A stretch of 64,000 bases of DNA from Plotosus lineatus (lineage: Eukaryota > Chordata > Actinopteri > Siluriformes > Plotosidae). Shown here piece after piece: positions 1 through 10,300 of the stretch. The position numbers and the translations under genes were made by a program. The notes beneath the pieces are model-generated. The model saw nothing but the letters and a program-made list of their open reading frames with translations. It ran no database searches and had not been told where the DNA came from. The number at the start of each line of letters is the position of its first letter. Position 1 is the first letter of the stretch. The DNA lies in assembly GCA_024760905.1 (NCBI GenBank), contig CM045750.1, positions 13,492,919-13,556,918 of the forward strand, in the 5' to 3' direction.

Positions 1-1029
1 TTCATCATCCTCATCTTCATCATCTTATTCAGCTTAATCCTGGATCGGGTTGCGGAGGCAGCACCCTAGGTAGTGAGGTCCAGATGTTACTCTCCTCAGC
101 CATTTCCTCCAGCTCTTCTAGGGGACACCGAGCCATTCCCAGACCACCCGAGAAACATAATCATTTCAGAATGTTCTGGGCGCCCCTGGGTCTCCCGGCT
201 GGACCTGGGAGATGTTCGGGAGGCATTGATATGACTGAACCACTGGCTCCTCTCAATGTGGAGGAGCAGAGGTTCTATGCTGAGCTCTTCCCGAATGGCT
301 GAGCTTCTCATTCTAAGGGAGAGCCCTGCAGCCCTGCAAAGGAATCTCATTGCATCCACTTCTACAGTCTTGTTCTTTTGGTCACTACCCAAAGCTTGGA
401 GGGTTGGAACATATATCGACTGGTAAATTGAGAGCTCTGCCTTGCAGCTCAGCTCATTCTTCACCACGACGGACCATCACAAGCTCCGCTTTACAGCAGA
501 GGCTGCACCGATCCACCTGTCCATCTCCTGCTCCATCCTTCCGTCACTCATGAACAAAACCACAGGATACTTGAACTCCTCTACTTGGGGCAGGACCTCA
601 TTCCACACCCTCTGGGCCTCGGATTTGGAGGTGCTGATTTTCATCCTGGCCACTTCACTCTCGACTGAGAATCACTCCAATGAGAGCTGGAGGTCCCGGT
701 TTGATGAAGTCAAAAAGACAACATCATCTGCAAAAAACCAGAACCTATGGCCACCAAGCCAGAACCCCTTAGCATTTCAACTGTGCCAAGAAATTCTCTC
801 TATAAAAATTATGAACAGAACCAGTGACAAAGGACAGCCTTAGTGGACTCCAACCCTCAACGGAAAGGAATTTGACCTGTTCTTACTAATGCGAACCAAG
901 CTGTGGCTCCCTAAATACAGAGGCCTAAGGCCCATAATAGACACCGTACCCTTGGTGAACACCGCAAAAAATAGCCTGAGGGACACGGAGAAAGCCTTCT
1001 CTAAATCCACAAAACAGGTGTGGACAGAT

Positions 1030-1384
1030 GTTGAGGTTCTCTCTGGGAGTAACAAGGATGGATAGGATCAGAAACGAGTACATCAGAGGTACAGCACATG
1101 TAAGATGTTTTGGAGACAAAGTCAGAGAGGCTAGATTGAGATGGTTTGGACATGTACAGAGGAGGGATAGTGAGTATATTTGCAGTAGGATGCTGAGGTT
1201 GGAACTACCAGGCAGAAGAACTAGAGGAAGACAAAAGAAGAGATTTATGGATGTGGTGAAGGAAGTCATGAAGGTCGTTGGAGTAAGAGAAGAAGCTGCA
1301 GAGGACAGGGTGAGATGGAGGCGGATGATTTGCTGTAGTGACCCCTGAAAGGAACAGCCGAAAGGAAAAGAAGAAGAAGAAGAA
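1030..1384 (+). mobile_element. 5'-truncated RTE-clade LINE copy with 13-bp TSD
   Basis: This encodes the C-terminal end of the RTE reverse-transcriptase protein ([20 protein letters not shown] to MICCSDP, 1028-1348), followed by the short 3' untranslated end and a (GAA)n tail. The 13-bp duplication ggtgtggacagat lies at 1017-1029 and again at 1385-1397, which fixes the insertion exactly. The 5' truncation and the simple-repeat tail are typical of target-primed reverse transcription. It sits inside an older, opposite-strand LINE. Confidence 0.93.
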
Positions 1385-1600
1385 GGTGTGGACAGATTGG
1401 GCAAATTCATCGCCCCCTCCAGGATCCTGTAGAGTGTACAGACATGGTCAATGGTTCTGTGGCCAGGACGAAAACCTCATTGTTCCTCCTGAATCCGAGG
1501 TTCAATCATTGATCGGATCCTCCTCTGCAGAACTCCAGCATAGACTTTCCTGGGTAGGCGGAGGAGTGTGATTCCATGCTAATTGGAATCCACTCCCCGG

Positions 1601-1622
1601 TCCCCCTTTTTAAAAAGGGGGA
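1601..1622. repeat. 22-bp perfect palindrome
   Basis: Five C then five T are followed by five A then five G, with t/a at the outer ends, making a perfect palindrome at the 5' edge of the LINE remnant. It may be the LINE end or chance low complexity; no function is implied. Confidence 0.6.
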
Positions 1623-1971
1623 ACTACCAGAGGTACGGCCCCCAATGACCACACAATGTTGCAGATAAATATCAAGACAGTCCTCCAACATCCAGAAACT
1701 TGAAATGTTCGGAGTATAAAATATTTTATTTGATTATTTGACCACATGCAAAAATCATATATAAATAAAAATGGGCTTTCAGTCATAAATACGAGGACAT
1801 TGTGGATAAGCAGGAACATTAAAGAGGATATAAAAACAATGAGCAAAAATGAGGGTCCTTTAAATCATTTTGATTTTTGTCTGGTAAAAAAAAATAATAA
1901 AATACTGTAAATCAAAATGATTTGAAGGTCCCAAGTTGTGAAGCCTCAGTTTCTCCTCATTGTTATTAGCT

Positions 1972-2315
1972 GGGGCAGTGGTGGCCTGGTGGTAAAGGTG
2001 CTGGATAACTGATCCTAGGGTTGTGGGTTCAAGCCTGACTCTCAACAGGTTGTCACTGTCCCGTCAGTGCAGCGAACTGAGTTATCAAAGGCTGGCCGTG
2101 TCTCTCACTGTCTATGGTGTGAGGTGTAAAACAACCTTTGCTGACTTTTGACAAGTGTAGGCTGCACAGCCGTCTGCATGTTTCTGCCCTGCGATGGCCT
2201 GGCGAGCTGTCCAGGGTGTACTCTGCCCTCGCTCGAAGTCAGCTAGGATGGGCGCCAGGCTCCCCACGCCCCTAATTAAGATGAAGTGGTTACAGAACGT
2301 GAACTGAAGTATTAA
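1972..2315 (+). mobile_element. SINE-1, full head, tail L
   Basis: A tRNA-like head (ggggcagtggtggcctggtgg with the B-box-like gggttcaagcctg) is followed by the SINE-1 body (gttatcaaaggctggcc, tctcactgtctatggtg, ctgacttt, agccgtc) and by tail L (tggcctggcgagctgtccagg to ccctaattaagatgaagtgg). It lies in the receptor intron about 160 bp before the first visible exon. Confidence 0.85.
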
Positions 2316-2472
2316 TCGAATGTGTTGATGTATGTACACTGAAGCTCTTCACCTGTATTAGGAACTGATATGATATCAGTCGACTGTGAAAATAAATTCC
2401 GGTCCACATGTGCAATTCTTTCTGAAAATTTGCCAATTCATTATATTAAGCCAGCCATTGTTATCTTATTAG

Positions 2473-3856
2473 ATATCACGCTGTGACCTCATGGAGTCGA
2501 GTGAAGGGGATAGGGATTCCATTATGGAAAGCTGTGGAAGTAACACTCATCTGGCTTGTGTCAGTGATCCTAGCAGTGCCCGAAGCTTTGGCCTTTGACA
2601 TAATGGAAACTTTTTACAGAGGCCAGAAACTGCAGGTGTGCCTGCTCCATCCTGTACAGACCACACGGTTCCTGAAGGTACTACCACATTCCCACTACCT
2701 GCAATCACAATAAGACTTTCTACCTTAACTACAAGTTCACGCATAGGCAAATCCCCCCCCCCCCCCCTTCATATTCAATGGTGCCATCATAATCTTCATT
2801 ATCTTTGTTGATGTATTTTACTAAAGATCTGATTCCTGATGTTCAGGTACTGAGCAGTTTCAATCTCTTTCCACAAGTTTTATCAGGATATAAAGGACTG
2901 GTGGCTGTTTGGCTTTTATTTCTGTTTACCTCTGGCCTGCACTGGTGTGTTCTATACCCTCATGTCATGTGAGATGCTGAGAAGGAAGAAAGGCATGCGC
3001 ATTGCCCTTAATGATCACATGAAGCAGGTACTTGAAACGTCTGGTTCTGCCAGAATGTAACTGGAAAGTTTCAACTTGGTGAACCTGGACATACTGTATT
3101 CTCATAGAATCTTTTTGTTTTGTGTGTTTTCTCGTCTCCAGCGACGGGAAGTGGCTAAAACAGTATTCTGCCTGGTGGTAGTCTTTGCTCTTTGCTGGTT
3201 ACCCTTGCACCTCAGCCGCATCCTGAAAAAGACCATCTACAATCCGAATGATCCCGACCGCTGTGAGCTTCTAAGGTAGTCTCTTTGTCTATTACTCAAC
3301 GTTGCACGAACTGCCCAAATTTAGTCATCAGTTGCACAGTCAAATAGTTATCAGTGGCAAGTTTAGATAAATGGTGTCGTCATACCATGAGGGTATTTGC
3401 AGTTGAGTTCAACAACACATTTCCTGTTTAGTTCTCCATCGACTTTCCCCTTTAACCTTTCCCCCATTTCCAGCTTCCTTCTTGTGATGGACTACATAGG
3501 AATCAACATGGCTTCCCTCAACTCCTGCATCAACCCTGTGGCACTCTACTTTGTCAGTCAGAAGTTTAAAAATTGTTTCAAGGTATGAAAATGAATCTTG
3601 TGTTAAATTTAACATGGCTGAGTAGTTGAAGAAACACTAAATGTGTGTGTGTGGGGGGGGTTTGTTTGTTTGTTTGTTTGTTTGTTTGGGTTTTTTTTTT
3701 TTGCTTTAAATCTCTTAGTCATGCCTGTGTTGCTGGTGCCAGAGGAAGTTACCAGCGATTGAACCAGGCTCAGGAGTCCGCTGGAAAGGGTCAAGCCATG
3801 GTAATGGACTGGATCGGTCCAGCTCACGGTCCAGTCAAAAGTACAGTTCTTCCTAA
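2473..3856 (+). CDS. ednrb: Endothelin receptor type B-like (probably ednrb2), exons 3 to last; 5' part outside window
   Basis: This is a class A G-protein-coupled receptor for endothelin peptides at the plasma membrane, which in vertebrates acts in neural-crest and pigment-cell biology. Five exons splice in frame: 2473-2677, 2878-3027, 3142-3275, 3474-3582 and 3719-3856, each with ag/gt borders, giving about 244 residues. Exon 1 here starts in the DRY region ([15 protein letters not shown]) and covers TM4. The next has [14 protein letters not shown] (TM5) and [10 protein letters not shown]. The third has [19 protein letters not shown] (TM6). The fourth has [20 protein letters not shown] (TM7). 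The last encodes the cytoplasmic tail with the palmitoylation-type cysteines SCLCCWC and ends QKYSSS-stop at 3856. CLLHPVQ in extracellular loop 2 and the KYSSS end favour the B type over A. The N terminus, TM1-3 and first exons are not in the window. That it is the B2 paralogue is inferred from the nearby vamp7. Confidence 0.95.
2752..2768. repeat. C homopolymer in receptor intron
   Basis: A run of about 17 C bases between the first two visible receptor exons. Length is likely polymorphic and prone to sequencing error. Confidence 0.8.
3651..3702. repeat. G run, (TTTG)n and T run before last receptor exon
   Basis: A G8 run, about seven TTTG units and a T12 tract lie directly upstream of the last receptor exon. 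The T-rich strand is also the pyrimidine tract of the 3' splice site at 3718/3719, so length variation could affect splicing. Confidence 0.8.
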
Positions 3857-5084
3857 AACCCTTTGTGAAACTTAAGGTTCTTGGGCTGAGCAGGAACCAA
3901 GTTCACCCTCAGTACCACATTATTGAGGCTCATCATTCCGGAGAACTCCAACCTCTACTGATTCTTATCAGACTTCAAAACGACAGTGTGGACCCAGACA
4001 GCTGAGCAGAGTCATCGAATCACTTCTGTTCAAGTCATCCAGGTTGCTGGTGGCCCACACAGGTGAGGTCCTGAAGGTTTAAATCTAGTACGGCCACTGG
4101 ATGGCATCGCTTTAGATGACTTTAGGGGCCCATGACTTTCTTGTGTCCATCTTCACTTTAGACAAAACACAAAACAAGTGTTGCTGGTGGAATCGCACAG
4201 GTGATACTGTATTGTAATGAACAAATGGTAGTAAAAGTAAATGTGTAAACTATTAGAGACAACCAAGGTGCATGTTTCCATGTTCAAACAAAGGGCGTCC
4301 AGTGGAATCTCCACAATATTATTACACTAATTTGAAGTATAGTACCACTGGCACCTCAGAATTTATTGTATAGCATTTTTATTTCTGTATATAATAGAAC
4401 CATGATGCTGTATTTAGTCATAGATGGATGGATGTTTGTCATTGTACCGTCAAAAAGGGCAGCAGTACATACAAACCTTCAACAATGAAAAAAGTACTAA
4501 TTAGTATACAGTATAAAAATAAATAAACAGATAAAGAAATTGATATTGTACTAAAATAAGTTGGCAGTCCTCCGCAAACATCACATTCATCCTCTACCTT
4601 TTTCACATCTCATGTAAACAGTGTTTTATTTTTTATTATCAAATGCAGTAATGGCTGTTTTGAGTCACAGTCTGAATGGTAATAGTTCAAACAGATCATG
4701 TTCAGGGTGTGATGTATCCTTAAGGATGCTTTAGGCTTTTTTAATACAGTGCGAACAGTGTAGTTCTTCCCGTGCTGGGAGAGGCAGCCGACAATCATCT
4801 GGGCCATGTATATGATCCTCAAAAGCATTTTCCTCTGAGCACCTGTGCAGCTGGTAAACTTATACAATGCAGTGGGTCAGGATGTTCTCTATCGAGCGCC
4901 AGTAGGACACCAGTAGTCTCTGAGACAAGTTATTCTTTCTCAGTGCGCTGAGGAACTACAGTCTCTCCTGGGCCGCTTTCAACAGTTCAGAGGTGTTCGC
5001 GCTCCAAGTCAGACCCTCCTCTGAACAAACTCCCAGGAACCAGAAGTCGGCTCCGCTCTCTACACAATCCCCACTGAGAGCAAT
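3857..5084 (+). other. 3' untranslated/downstream region of the endothelin receptor
   Basis: AT-rich sequence after the receptor stop. No open frame resembles a known protein. Several AATAAA-like hexamers occur (for example near 4521-4530), so the receptor transcript may end here, but no single polyadenylation site can be chosen. The end of the interval (4870-5084) may hold an old LINE fragment, which I cannot assign. Confidence 0.4.
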
Positions 5085-5335
5085 TTAACTGGGTTATCAA
5101 AGGCGGGCCATGTCTGTCACTGTCTATGGTGAGAGGTTCATGTAAAAGAACCATCGCTGACTTTCGTAAAGAGGAGCTGCAAAGCCGTCAGCGTGTTTCT
5201 GTCCCTTGCTGAAAAGGGTTGTGACAGGAAGGGCATCCGACGTAAAAACCTCTGCCAAATCAAACGTGCGAATCAGATGATTCGCTGTGGCGACTCCCGA
5301 GTAAAAGGGAAAAAGCTGAAAGGAAGACAGACTGT
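5085..5335 (+). mobile_element. SINE-1, head-truncated, tail R
   Basis: Starts in the SINE-1 body (actgggttatcaaaggcggg) and runs through tctcactgtctatggtgag, the ctgactttcgtaaag block and tail R (aggaagggcatccgacg, gattcgctgtggcgactccc, gaaaggaagacag). The tRNA-like head is missing. Confidence 0.88.
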
Positions 5336-5468
5336 CACATTTCCCCGTGAGTCTGGTTTGTGTACATGTTCACAACACATAAAAATATTTTTCTACATTT
5401 CAACTGAATTAAAATCAGAAATGTACTGTTTCAATGCTCAACTTTATTATTATTATTATTATTGGGTA

Positions 5469-5760
5469 GGTAAAGTCCGTGGGCTTTTTACACCCAAGCC
5501 ATAGTGGCTCATCGGACTGGTGCTTGTCCCCAATTTCTATAGCATGAAGCAACTCGGAGTTCAACTCCTCCTGGACAAGACACTTGTCCATCGCAGGTTT
5601 ACCTTCCCAGTATATTTTTTACTGGTACCCATTTATACTACTGGGTGAACAGAGGCACACTTGTGGTTAAGACCTTGCCCAGGGGGTCTTAGCGGGATTT
5701 GAACTCATGACCTCCCGATCATGAGCACAGCACCCTCACCACTCTACCACCGGCCCCACT
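5469..5760 (-). mobile_element. SINE-2, full copy with 11-bp TSD
   Basis: On the minus strand it starts gtggggccggtggtagag with tRNA-like A and B boxes (ggttcgaattcc-type) and ends ggactttacc. The target duplication attattgggta lies at 5458-5468 and 5761-5771. The same family is at about 7977-8266 and 54220-54523. Confidence 0.85.
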
Positions 5761-5781
5761 ATTATTGGGTAAAATAAATAA

Positions 5782-5783
<2 letters not shown>

Positions 5784-5838
<55 letters not shown>
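5784..5838. repeat. (TA)n microsatellite
   Basis: About 27 TA units directly after the SINE-2 copy, preceded by a few AAAT units. Confidence 0.95.
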
Positions 5839-5845
<7 letters not shown>

Positions 5846-5865
5846 TGTTGTTTTTTTTCTCTCTC

Positions 5866-6116
5866 TTCGTTTCCTTTCGGCTGTTCCCTTCAGGGGTCGC
5901 CACAGCAAATCATCTGCCTCCATCTCACCCTATCCTCTGCATATTCTTCTCTCATGCCAATGACCTTCATGTCTTCCTTCACCACACCCATAAATCTTCT
6001 CTTTGGTCGTCCTCTAGTTCTTCTGCCTGGTAGTTCCAACCTCAGCATCCTACTACCAATATACTCACTATCCCTACTCTGTACATGTCCAAACCATCTC
6101 AATCTAGCCTCTCTCT
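5866..6116 (-). mobile_element. 5'-truncated RTE-clade LINE copy
   Basis: The minus strand encodes the RTE C terminus ([28 protein letters not shown]) followed by the 3' end seen in the other copies. The first 5' base is near 6116, where the sequence changes to TG/CA repeat. No clear TSD could be set because of the flanking simple sequence. Confidence 0.88.
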
Positions 6117-7316
6117 GTGTGTATGTATATACTGTGTATATACACATATATACACACACACACAATAAATATATATAAAAACAAAAGCAGCAGTCAGAAT
6201 AAATTAAATTATTTAAGCTGCTGAACAGGAGATGCAGAATATGAAAGGCTCTTGTGGGTCTATTATTGGTTACTTTATTTTGTGTAAATTTTATCTAAGT
6301 GAACTTTGACCTGTGAATTCCTGAAGCTCTGTGTTGTTAGATGAAAAACGATCATGAACTGTGGTCCGTTTGGTTAGATAAAAATGGCAAAGCTGTTTGT
6401 TATTAAGTTGCTGTCACACTGAAATTTGTACAGCTCATCTGTTTTTGTCCGTCTTTAAAAAAAATAAATAAATAATTTAAAAAAAAGTTTTTCTAAAATC
6501 AGTTGGTTTTAAATTGAGGGTAAAAAAAAAAATACAAAAGTTGACAGTGACCCAACACTCATCAAACCCAACACAGAACCATTTACAAAAATCATCACCA
6601 GTTGCTTTATTCAAGAAGGAAATATAATTAACAGACCACAAGGTGACCACAATGTATATCGCATTATATTCTTTCATTATGTAGAGTCTCATATACTTCA
6701 GAATTTCCATTAGTTTATTAGTTAACTTTTCATGTGTCTCTCTCTCAAGTTATACATTTACATATTTATCGACTTTTCCTTCTCAGCACTGAACTGTACA
6801 CATAAAGTATGCTTTCACCGTTTGTCTTCTAGTTTGAGATATTTGATAGAATACTTTTCTACTGTGGAAATTTTCACTTTATTTTTAACAATGCTTTGAT
6901 ATTGTACATCCTTGTCAAATATGCTGCAATAAATGATATTTTATCACAATGATTTCAGGGTTTGCAATGTTGTAGTCTGTTTGGAAGAACCTGAACTTCA
7001 CTGGTACACTGGTGGGACAAATTGTTAAATGAATGAACGTAAACTGCAGTCACATCGAATAACGGCTGATAACCAGCTGTTTGTAATTCGTCACAAAAGC
7101 AAAATTATATTAACCTTGCACAAGTACAGAGACTGCTGAACAAATTAATATACACAATGTTCATCAATAAAAAAAACACACAAGAATAAAATAAAAGTGG
7201 TTGTGCATGGAGCACTTTGTTGGCAACCAAACTTGAAGGAAAGGTTTTATTCTGCCTTTCTTTAAATGTGTGTCCAGAATGAGATGCTGCTCAAATGACG
7301 ACCGCCTCGGCCCAGA
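6117..7316. other. AT-rich region between receptor and polr1d 3' ends
   Basis: A short TG/TA repeat (6117-6170), then plain AT-rich sequence with no recognisable gene or repeat. The end next to polr1d is its 3' untranslated region on the minus strand. Confidence 0.5.
7246..7251 (-). promoter_or_regulatory. Candidate polyadenylation signal of polr1d
   Basis: AATAAA on the minus strand, about 66 bases after the polr1d stop codon. It is the first hexamer downstream of the stop, so it would give a short 3' untranslated region. Other hexamers occur further on. Confidence 0.45.
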
Positions 7317-10300
7317 TTATTCCATGGCTTCGCCCTGCTGTTCTCTGAAGTCTTTAACTTGTGTCTGTCAAATCAAATTGCATTAACTCAAAATCCGTCA
7401 TTAATGCATGTGTGCCCTCATCTCATGCTGCTGGTGTGCATGTAAATTTAAACATAACATTCAAAAATGCTCAATTAATTACTGAAATAATTATTCATAA
7501 ATAAATAAAATATGATAAGTAATGCATAATATAAATAACTTAATAAACAAATACAAAATAACCAGTAAACAATGCTCCCAATCATGCAACTACAAAAATA
7601 TCACGCTATTGTTTCTCATTAAAAAACAAAAACAAAAAAATTCCCCTGGAGACAAATGACATTCTACCAAAAGAATGGTGAAAGAATAAATAGAATGTTT
7701 TGGAGCCGCCGAGTCAAAGCCCTGATAATTAATCCAATAGAAATTTTGAGTGAATAGTTCATGTGAGGAATAGTGTTAGTCATGAGCGCCTTGCTATTTA
7801 TTTTTTTATTTTATTATTATTTTTTTTTTTTTACTGTGAAAGTTTAGAATTGCTGCCAGAAAGAATATAATCATTTAAATCAAGTTAAACATGGCACAAA
7901 TCATGGGGCTTCAATTCCGAACACCTGGGAGGACTCACCAAATGAACCAATGGTATCACTCTCTACACCCATGTGGGGCCGGCGGCATAGTGGTTAGGGT
8001 GCTGCGCTCATGATCGGGAGGTTGTGAGTTCGAATCCCACCGAGACCCTCACTGTGCTAAGACCCCTGGGCAAGGTCTCATCCACAAGTGTGCCTCAGTA
8101 TAAATGGGTACCAGTAAAAATATACTGGGAAGGTAACCTGCGATGGACTAGCGTCCCATCCAGGGGGAGTTGAACTCCTGATTGCTCCACGCTACGGAAA
8201 CCGGGGATAAGCACCGGCCTGATGAGCCACAAGGCTCGGGTGTAAAAACCCAACAGACTTTACCTTACTGTACCATCACTCTCTGGGCCGTGAGGCTTCA
8301 CGCATGTACTTATCTAAAAATGATACAAACCTCAAAATGACGCCGCAACTGCTTCTCCTACATAATGCATACTTCAAAAACGACAGTCACATGTCTCATC
8401 ACTAAAAACACTGGCTTATAGGTGTGTGGGGTCAAGAGTAAATTTCATTCACATGCTCGCTCTCCTCCTCCCATCCAGGGTGCATTAAACCACGCGTGCT
8501 CTATTCTTCAAATAAAACATTCTTGTCATGATTTAACTTATTTTGTACGTTAAATAATTTTATAATCTGTTGCTTTGAACATATCTTCTTTTCAGCTTTT
8601 TTCTGTTCTCAGGAGTCACCCCAGCGAATCATGTGATTCGCAGGTTTGATTTGGCAGAGGTTTTTACGTCGGATGTCCTTCCTGTCACAACCCTTTTTAG
8701 CAAGGGACAGAAACACGCTGACGGCTTTGCAGCTACTCTTTACGAAAGTCAGCAATGGTTCTTTTACATCAACCTCTCACCATAGACAGTGAGAGACATG
8801 GCCCGCCTTTGATAACCCAGTTAGCTGCACTAGGTGGACAGTGACAACCCTGTGGGGACTTGAACCCTCAACCCTAGGATCAGCGATCCTGCGCCCTATC
8901 CACAAGACCACCACTGCCCCGTTGCTATGAACATATACATACGCAAAAACCTTCCATTCTCGCCACTGGGGGTTTTAAAGTTTTTAAAGGAATAAAGAGA
9001 CCGGTCTCACTGCCTCACAAACCCCCTGAACTGCTAAAGACGGGAAGATGGGTGGCTATCTCCATGTTTTTAGCGGTCACAGATGTGTCATGATGTCATT
9101 TTCCTTAATAAATAAGTGCAATCGTTCTTGTTTTATTTGTTTAATTGAGTTCTCTTCATCTACCTTTAGGACTTCATCCGATTTATATATAGGACTTTAT
9201 TTATATTGATGGAAAAGGGGCAGTGGTGGTCTAGTGGTATAGGGCGCTGGATCGCTGATCCAAAGGTTGGGGGTTCGAGTCCCACTCTCCACAAGGTTGT
9301 CACTGTCCCCCCCCCAGTGCAGCTAACTGGGTTATCAAAGGCGGGCCATGTCTCTCACTGTCTATGGTGAGAGGTTCATGTAAAAGAACCATTGCTGACT
9401 TTCGTAAAGAGGAGCTGCAAAGCCGTCAGCATGTTTCTGTCCCTCGCTAAAGGGTTGTGACAGGAAGGGCATCCGACGTAAAAACCTCTGCCAAATCAAA
9501 CGTGCGAGTCAGATGATTCGCTGTGGCGACTCCCGAGTAAAAGGGAAAAAGCCGAAAGGAAGACAGACAGACATATTTATGGAAAAATATAGAAAACTTC
9601 CAATCGACACTGTATACAAAACACTACGCACACAACGGTGTCCCTGGAATCTTTAGACAGTGCCTTGCTACCCATAGTTGGTTGTTTGGTTTCAGATACA
9701 TTTCCAAGAACTGGACTGTTCTAGGAATAACTGTTTCTATGCCAGACACGAAGAAGCCACTTACTGTGGTGTACAATGGAGACGGTGATGTTCAAGTATT
9801 TTTAAGACCGAGTGATACTTTAGCCAGTTCAGTTATGAACCCCCCCCTGAACTGTTGCTCTCATAGTTTTCATTTGGCTGTGAACTTTCAAGCATCATTA
9901 TATCGAAGATTTACTTATGTATAGTCATAAAACTAAGTTCTAGCTTTAATCTACATTGCTCAATAAATAACTCTCCAAAAGCAAAGTTCAGGTGAGTTTT
10001 GAAAACAGTTCAGTAATCAAATTGAACTTTGCTGTGAACAGCTCTATATTTAAGAAAGGGGGACACTTTACTGCAGCAACCGCACTCAAGTGATGATTTT
10101 CATATTACATGGCAATAAGTATGTGGGTGCCTGTCCATCACAGCCATATGCACTTAATGAACATGCAAGAGGTCTACTGCATACAAAACTTATAAGAACA
10201 TGGTGCACACTTAACGCTCGCCCCATGGATTTCCTGCTCAGAGTGACTCTTTGATCCACCGTCAAAACTACACACCTCTGATTCAAGATGGTTTCAGGAA

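Larger units (their letters stand above)
1..1624 (-). mobile_element. Degenerate non-LTR retrotransposon (LINE), reverse-transcriptase part
   Basis: Read on the minus strand, 1624 down to 1 carries broken pieces of a fish LINE reverse transcriptase in order: an N-terminal RT part (1624-1398), a piece with the RT motif FVDLEKAF (around 1005-840), then a C-terminal part (467-96) with SIYVPTLQALG, AAGLSLRMRSSAIREEL and EPLLLHIERSQWF. These phrases are typical of an abundant teleost LINE; I think Rex1/Babar-like, but the family name is from memory. The reading frame is broken in many places and the copy is dead. It is split by a younger RTE insertion at 1030-1384. It lies upstream of the first visible receptor exon, so probably in an intron of that gene. 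Confidence 0.75.

Noticed and set aside
442..843. Receptor exon 1 or 2 upstream of 2473
   Set aside because: The plus-strand frame is antisense to a LINE remnant and lacks any TM1-3 motif of endothelin receptors.
7977..8060. tRNA gene at the start of SINE-2
   Set aside because: The same head occurs in three dispersed copies with TSDs and a common 3' end, so it is a SINE.
9217..9300. tRNA gene
   Set aside because: The A and B boxes belong to the head of a repeated SINE with a 3' tail and many copies; the sequence does not fold into a full tRNA with a proper acceptor end.
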